Source of the DNA: SFFI01 sp964398655
GTDB lineage: Bacteria; Bacillota; Clostridia; Saccharofermentanales; DTU023
Direction: 5' to 3'
DNA length: 37,842 bases
Assembly: GCA_964398655.1 (NCBI GenBank)
Contig: CAYNNG010000017.1
Location: 1 to 37,842, forward strand
Below the pieces are notes generated by a model, which worked only from the letters and a program-made list of their open reading frames with translations, searched no databases and was not told the origin of the DNA. Within the stretch, counting starts at the first letter, position 1. Each line of letters starts with the position of its first letter. Shown piece after piece: positions 34,696 through 37,842 of this stretch. Made by a program: the position numbers and the translations under genes.

Positions 34696-34831
34696 CAGAC
34701 GAGTGATTTCCTTGCCTGCAAGAAGAATTAAGACGAGTGATTTCTTTGGCTGCAAGAAGATTTCAGACGAGCAATTTCCTTGGCTGCAAGAAGAATTCAG
34801 ACGAGCAATTTCCTTGGCTGCAAGAAGAATT
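34696..34831. repeat. Four tandem 34-bp repeats
   Basis: Four head-to-tail units of 34 bp (34696-34729, 34730-34763, 34764-34797, 34798-34831) share the core AGACGAG and TTGGCTGCAAGAAGA; units 3 and 4 are identical. There are no spacers, so this is not CRISPR. Each unit can form a small CTTG-loop-CAAG hairpin. 34 is not a multiple of 3, which argues against a coding repeat. It lies about 220 bp upstream of the dehydrogenase and 230 bp before the tRNA gene. Confidence 0.9.
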
Positions 34832-34966
34832 TGCAGTTAATGGAAGGTGCTTCGGAGGCCAAACCACCCGATAGCTGTAGATTTGCCTGCCTGCCCACCC
34901 ACTACTCGAATAATTGCACGGTTGCCCACCCGTTAACTGCAAATTTGTCTGCCCACGGGCAGAAAT
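34828..34966. repeat. 13-bp inverted repeat and small hairpin before tRNA-Ala
   Basis: AATTTGCAGTTAA (34828-34840) recurs inverted as TTAACTGCAAATT (34933-34945), starting at the end of the last 34-bp unit. A CTGCCC-AC-GGGCAG hairpin follows near 34950. A short plus-strand open frame covers the area but has no ribosome site and no family resemblance. Confidence 0.6.
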
Positions 34967-35059
34967 CGTTTTGTTCTGGCAAAAACAAGACAATTGTGAA
35001 CAAGACCATCAGGGTCGTTGCAATTCCGGCCCTAAGATAGTAAGATTTCAAGTGCCTTC

Positions 35060-35135
35060 GGGGATATAGCTCAGCTGGGAGAGCGCTGCCTTCGCATGGC
35101 AGAGGCCACGAGTTCGAGCCTCGTTATCTCCACCA
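35060..35135 (+). tRNA. tRNA-Ala (anticodon CGC)
   Basis: A complete cloverleaf of 76 nt: acceptor GGGGATA/TATCTCC with one G-T pair, D-stem GCTC/GAGC, anticodon stem CTGCC/GGCAG with loop TTCGCAT (anticodon CGC at 35093-35095, reading GCG), variable loop AGGCC, T-stem ACGAG/CTCGT with loop TTCGAGC, discriminator A and encoded CCA. Its 3' end borders a foreign-looking region, so it is a likely integration site. Confidence 0.97.
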
Positions 35136-35138
35136 CGT

Positions 35139-35169
35139 AGCCCTGAAACCTAGATGTTTCAGGGCTTTT
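35139..35169 (+). terminator. Terminator after tRNA-Ala
   Basis: An 11-bp perfect stem (35139-35149 with 35156-35166), 6-nt loop, then TTTT. Confidence 0.85.
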
Positions 35170-35179
35170 CAATTCCAAG

Positions 35180-35201
35180 GGTAACAAAAAGGTAACAAAA
35201 A
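35180..35201. repeat. 11-bp tandem direct repeat beside the tRNA (possible integrase arm sites)
   Basis: GGTAACAAAAA occurs twice back to back (35180-35190, 35191-35201), 45 nt past the tRNA end. Paired short direct repeats next to a tRNA 3' end resemble tyrosine-integrase arm-binding sites. No integrase lies in the window, so this is inference. Confidence 0.5.
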
Positions 35202-35669
35202 TCTTTGAATTTATTTTTAAGTGCCTTTTATGGCTCTTTTTGTTCATCGCTTACTAGAATTGATCTGTAGTGAAAAACAACTAGTCATCTGGCTTATTGC
35301 GCCTAACATATATGCTTTGCGCGGTAATAGGAAAAAGCCGGAGGAATTATCCTCCAGCATTTACTTATTGTCCAAGCGGCAGGACAATAACTGCCTAGCA
35401 GAGTTAAAGAGACAGCATACACATCATAGATAATTTAGGTTGATTGGTAAACTTTCACGGGTGAATTTCTCCACGCGAAAAGCATCTTGCAGTTAGAAAA
35501 CACAGAAGATAAACGCCTGTAATCCTTTAACTTCAGACGTTTTGATGAATTTAATGGTATAATTAGAAATAGATATAGATGGCTAAATATATATAAAATA
35601 CAGGGCTTGTGGCTAAGCATAGCGGCGGAAATTTATAGCTCATGCATGAGAGAAAGCGGAGTGATACAA
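35202..35669. other. Gene-poor stretch with two hairpins and an extended -10
   Basis: No gene that I can support. Adjacent hairpins GGAGGA-ATTA-TCCTCC (35340-35355) and TTATTGTCC/GGACAATAA (35365-35373, 35382-35390) lie in the middle. An extended -10, TGGTATAAT (35555-35563), is a good promoter for the small protein starting at 35670. A short open frame at 35221-35433 has no ribosome site. Confidence 0.45.
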
Positions 35670-35981
35670 ATGTTAAAAGAGGAGATTGCTAATTGTCGAT
35701 TTTGTATAGATGAAAGAGATATTAAGAATTTTGACAGCTATTCAGAGCTACAACAGCGAGCAGTGCTAGCAGGCAAAGTCAAAGAGTGTATTTGCCCAGA
35801 CAGACCATGCAGAGGTTGCCCTTATAGTCTCTATCCTGAAGGCTATGACGGCGGATGTGAATTTTATATGTATGGGCCAAAGGGTCGCCCGGAGGATAGG
35901 GAAGAGAGGCGTGAGCGCGCCAGGGTAGCAAATATTGCTAGATTAAAGCGAGAGGCTAAAAGAAGGCGTAAGGGCTTCTAA
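35670..35981 (+). CDS. Small Cys-rich protein of unknown function
   Basis: A 103-residue protein I do not recognise. The N-terminal half holds eight Cys residues in pairs (CRFC, CICPDRPCRGC, then one Cys in GGCEF), suggesting a small zinc-binding fold. The C-terminal ~35 residues are very basic and helical (ERRERARVANIARLKREAKR). This recalls small accessory proteins of phages and conjugative elements. Start ATG 35670 follows GGAGTGA; two earlier in-frame starts (35607, 35646) lack ribosome sites. It has its own extended -10 promoter upstream and a terminator at 36059-36091. Confidence 0.7.
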   Translation: MLKEEIANCRFCIDERDIKNFDSYSELQQRAVLAGKVKECICPDRPCRGCPYSLYPEGYDGGCEFYMYGPKGRPEDREERRERARVANIARLKREAKRRRKGF

Positions 35982-36058
35982 TTCTTGTCCGTAAGAATCT
36001 AAGATACATATCTAGGTGAAAGCCTAGACACATACTTGCTCCATAACATAACAGGAAT

Positions 36059-36091
36059 GGGCTTAGCTCACTTGGACTAGCCCGTCTTTTT
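36059..36091 (+). terminator. Terminator after the Cys-rich gene
   Basis: A stem GGGC(T)TAG/CTAGCCC with one bulged T (36059-36066, 36077-36083) is followed by GTCTTTTT. Confidence 0.7.
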
Positions 36092-36129
36092 AGTTAACAA
36101 ATTAACCTTAAAAATTGTTTATGTCACTA

Positions 36130-36399
36130 TTGACAACCTGATTCTCTGCTGATACTATAAAAATAGCTATTTTACATATTTAGGTATCTTTAGAGCGTAT
36201 AGTTATACTAAAACTACACAAATAGGTATTTTGCGAAGTTAGTTTTTATATAAATATACAGCCCTGAAAGCCCTGGTACAGGCGGGTTATACAGCAATAC
36301 ATAATTGATGAGTTGAAAATGAACTGCGTGAACTACTAAAATAAACAATAAAAGTAACTAAATAAGTAGTATGCAGAACTAAATATGTATAATATGCAG
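36130..36399 (+). promoter_or_regulatory. Promoters and operator-like repeats upstream of the XRE gene
   Basis: TTGACA (36130-36135) and TACTAT (36153-36158) are 17 nt apart. A perfect palindrome AAATAGCTATTT (36161-36172) lies over the expected start of transcription, with a near copy AAATAGGTATTT at 36220-36231. A second TATAAT (36388-36393) is flanked by direct TATGCAG repeats (36370-36376, 36393-36399), 58 nt before the XRE start. The layout suits autoregulation by the XRE protein; inferred. Nothing else is seen in 36092-36451. Confidence 0.45.
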
Positions 36400-36451
36400 T
36401 TGCTAAAAGCTTATTGCCTGCTGAGCGCATATAGAAAGGGAAGAATTAACA

Positions 36452-36658
36452 ATGATTAGTTTTAAGCCACTAGAGCATACGTTGATTGATCGGGATATGA
36501 CTAAGGCTGAGCTAGGGAGGGCCTGCAATCTATCGCCTACCACGCTGGCTAGAATGAGCAAGGGAGAAAGTGTAACGCTCGCTATGGTTGAGCGCATATG
36601 CTTATATCTGAAGTGTCCAGTTGAAAAAGTAGTTGAGATTCTACCAGACCGAGATTAG
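36452..36658 (+). CDS. XRE-family helix-turn-helix regulator
   Basis: A 68-residue DNA-binding protein consisting of a single Cro/C1-type helix-turn-helix domain (about residues 15-60; DMTKAELGRACNLSPTTLAR then VERICLYLKC). This short, all-domain type is common in Firmicutes prophages and conjugative elements as a repressor or control protein. Start ATG 36452 has GAAAGGGAAG upstream. Its position between tRNA-Ala and a phage-type primase suggests it controls the integrated element. Confidence 0.9.
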   Translation: MISFKPLEHTLIDRDMTKAELGRACNLSPTTLARMSKGESVTLAMVERICLYLKCPVEKVVEILPDRD

Positions 36659-36845
36659 CAGATGAACAAGAATAACCCTTGAACTCGTGTTTTTGTGCAC
36701 TCAGATTATCTTAGACTTTCAAAAAGGCGAAGAATAATAAATCTTTAGTTAGGCTGCAGCAAAACTTAGAAGAGCTTTTCCAAGCATTGATGAAAGGCCA
36801 CATCTTGTTTGCTAGTACCCCCTGGGGGCGTGTTACCCTTTCAAT
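36659..36845. other. Non-coding stretch with a GC-box
   Basis: No gene seen. The palindrome CCCCCTGGGGG (36818-36828) lies just before the terminator; a near copy recurs at 37231-37241. Confidence 0.4.
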
Positions 36846-36870
36846 CCGTTTTCTGGAAAACGGCTTTTTT
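36846..36870 (+). terminator. Rho-independent terminator
   Basis: CCGTTTT/AAAACGG stem with a CTGG loop (36846-36863) followed by CTTTTTT. The nearest upstream gene is the XRE gene 190 nt away, so it may end that transcript or an unannotated RNA. Confidence 0.8.
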
Positions 36871-37009
36871 CATGGAACTTCTCGACCGCGGCTGGACCCG
36901 ACAAAAGATATTTTTGTATTTTAATGTGGTAGCGGTTAAAGTATTCCTCCCTCCCTTAAGTAGATGAGCTGAGGAGGGGATACATTGTTTTTTAGGAAAT
37001 ACTTTTCTA

Positions 37010-37122
37010 ATACATGTATCTCGCTTACAGATATTTTACATACATGTATCTTTCATACATGAACCTTTCATGTATGCGACTTACATATATACAGCATAAA
37101 GTTACGTCTGCCATGAAAGGTT
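37010..37122. repeat. CATG-centred inverted repeats, candidate origin or operator cluster
   Basis: Two perfect palindromes ATACATGTAT (37010-37019, 37040-37049; centres 30 bp apart), a 10-bp inverted repeat CATACATGAA/TTCATGTATG (37054-37063, 37067-37076), and an 11-bp inverted repeat AACCTTTCATG (37062-37072) / CATGAAAGGTT (37112-37122) cluster in about 110 bp. The stretch is AT-rich and lies 3' of the primase gene, as replication origins of P4-like and related elements often do. Origin function is inferred. Confidence 0.55.
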
Positions 37123-37498
37123 ACATGCTTAAACGATAGTCAACGAATTTATATATTGCTCTGTTTGATATAGGATTGGTTCCTTCCGGCTGTTGAATTA
37201 CTGCGGGTCATAGCGATGGGGATATTAACTCCCCCCTGGGGTAAAAAACGTGAAAACTTTGGGGGGCCGCCAGTCGGAGAGGGGGCACGACAATGAGAAA
37301 TCTCTCGCGCGCGTGAGGAAATTTTGTTTAGGGCTATAGCTTAGACATGAAGCTGATGGCATCGATCAAACATGTAGCTTTGATTTAGTCTCTTATCGTT
37401 ATCAAAGGTGCCATTATCCCTAATGGGAAAAGGGAGCCTCCTACGAAAGCGTTTTTTTATATAACCTATTTTTCTTGCTACAAGCTGCTACACTGTGT
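37123..37498. other. Non-coding region with GC-rich boxes
   Basis: No gene seen. It holds CCCCCCTGGGG (37231-37241), GGGGGGCCGCC (37261-37271), GAGAGGGGG (37277-37285) and an alternating CGCGCGCG run (37305-37312) within otherwise AT-rich DNA. The G/C-block pattern is like phage packaging-site neighbourhoods but is not diagnostic. Confidence 0.4.
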
Positions 37499-37842
37499 TT
37501 AAATAAGAAGAAATTCTTCTTCTGTCAGCTTATATCCGATAAGCATTGTGGTCATTCCACCACCAGAACGTGGTCGTTTCCGTTCTACACGGGCGATAGC
37601 TGTTAATGCTTGTTTGAAGTTTCTTGCATTCTCCGAATAACATCCATTGGCACTGCACCAACGCTGATACCGGGCATACACTTCGGATGTCCGCACCTCA
37701 CTATTAGGACTTTCCTCCAAGGCATCCTCGAAAAATAATGCTATTTTGTCGCTGTCACGCTTATAAGCCTCCGTTGCTGTCTTAACAGAATCAGGTAAAG
37801 TCAAGCCTTCCTTTTTTAACAGCTGATAGCCTTCAATTAGCC
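37499..37842 (-). CDS. Phage/plasmid primase, P4/D5 family, C-terminal end (partial)
   Basis: The last 113 residues of a minus-strand gene whose 5' part lies beyond the right edge. The segment SEVYARYQRWCSANG and the tail SGGGMTTMLIGYKLTEEEF match the C-terminal region of phage or plasmid primases with D5/P4-type helicase domains, which prime and unwind DNA for replication. The frame is open to the window end, and the TTG at 37804 is not a real start. Together with the XRE gene and the tRNA boundary, it marks the region as an integrated replicating element. Confidence 0.8.
   Translation of the reverse strand, partial: LIEGYQLLKKEGLTLPDSVKTATEAYKRDSDKIALFFEDALEESPNSEVRTSEVYARYQRWCSANGCYSENARNFKQALTAIARVERKRPRSGGGMTTMLIGYKLTEEEFLLI

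Noticed and set aside
34696..34831. CRISPR array
   Set aside because: Units are directly adjacent with no variable spacers, and no cas genes are present.
34780..35040. Protein-coding gene (86 residues)
   Set aside because: It starts within the tandem repeats, has no ribosome site, and shows no domain-like pattern.
31230..35059. selC (tRNA-Sec) near selAB
   Set aside because: No roughly 95-nt tRNA with UCA anticodon and long variable arm was found here or in other gaps; it is presumably elsewhere in the genome.
35221..35433. Protein-coding gene (70 residues)
   Set aside because: GTG start without a ribosome site, overlaps two hairpins, no recognisable features.

Overview
The window comes from a Gram-positive, anaerobic, amino-acid-fermenting bacterium, most likely a member of the Clostridia (Bacillota). 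The basis is a Firmicutes-style rpoB-rpoC pair, a complete selenium-dependent glycine reductase (Stickland) operon with thioredoxin system, a NAD(P)-type Glu/Leu dehydrogenase, and low- to mid-GC sequence with strong Shine-Dalgarno sites. I cannot name the species from sequence alone. UGA is read as selenocysteine at least three times (GrdB, GrdA, SelD), so open-reading-frame tracks split those genes.

Layout. 1-7704: rpoB and rpoC with their own promoter, a structured leader and a terminator. 7729-10226: a Cof-type HAD phosphatase (minus) and a PlsC-type acyltransferase with an unusual zinc-ribbon C-terminal extension (plus). 10324-18583: the glycine reductase locus grdX-grdE-grdB-trxB-trxA-grdA, a strong terminator, then grdC-grdD. 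Glycine is bound and activated by GrdE/GrdB, carried as a carboxymethyl-selenoether on GrdA, converted to acetyl phosphate by GrdC/GrdD, and GrdA is re-reduced by TrxA/TrxB. 18612-19514: a Ppx/GppA phosphatase. 19516-23726: a minus-strand MacAB-like efflux operon whose adaptor protein carries a ~135-residue Pro/Asp/Gln-rich linker.

23979-33169 is a selenium island that supplies the glycine reductase. It holds selD (itself a selenoprotein), a convergent cysteine desulfurase/selenocysteine lyase-like gene, the YedE membrane protein, a TusA/YedF-like carrier, a DUF3343 (Se/S-carrier-like) small protein, selA and selB. In the middle lies a decayed pair of ABC-2 permease genes, N-terminally truncated and twice frameshifted. 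No selC (tRNA-Sec) was found in the window. 33210-34475: a minus-strand glutamate-family dehydrogenase.

34476-37842 is an accessory junction. It has four 34-bp tandem repeats, a tRNA-Ala(CGC) gene, an 11-bp tandem direct repeat just past its terminator, and then a sparse AT-rich stretch. That stretch carries a small Cys-rich protein, an XRE-type repressor, a cluster of CATG-centred inverted repeats resembling a replication origin, and the 3' end of a P4/D5-type phage or plasmid primase running off the right edge. This looks like one end of an integrated phage, satellite or plasmid element at the tRNA-Ala gene; its integrase and second attachment site are outside the window.
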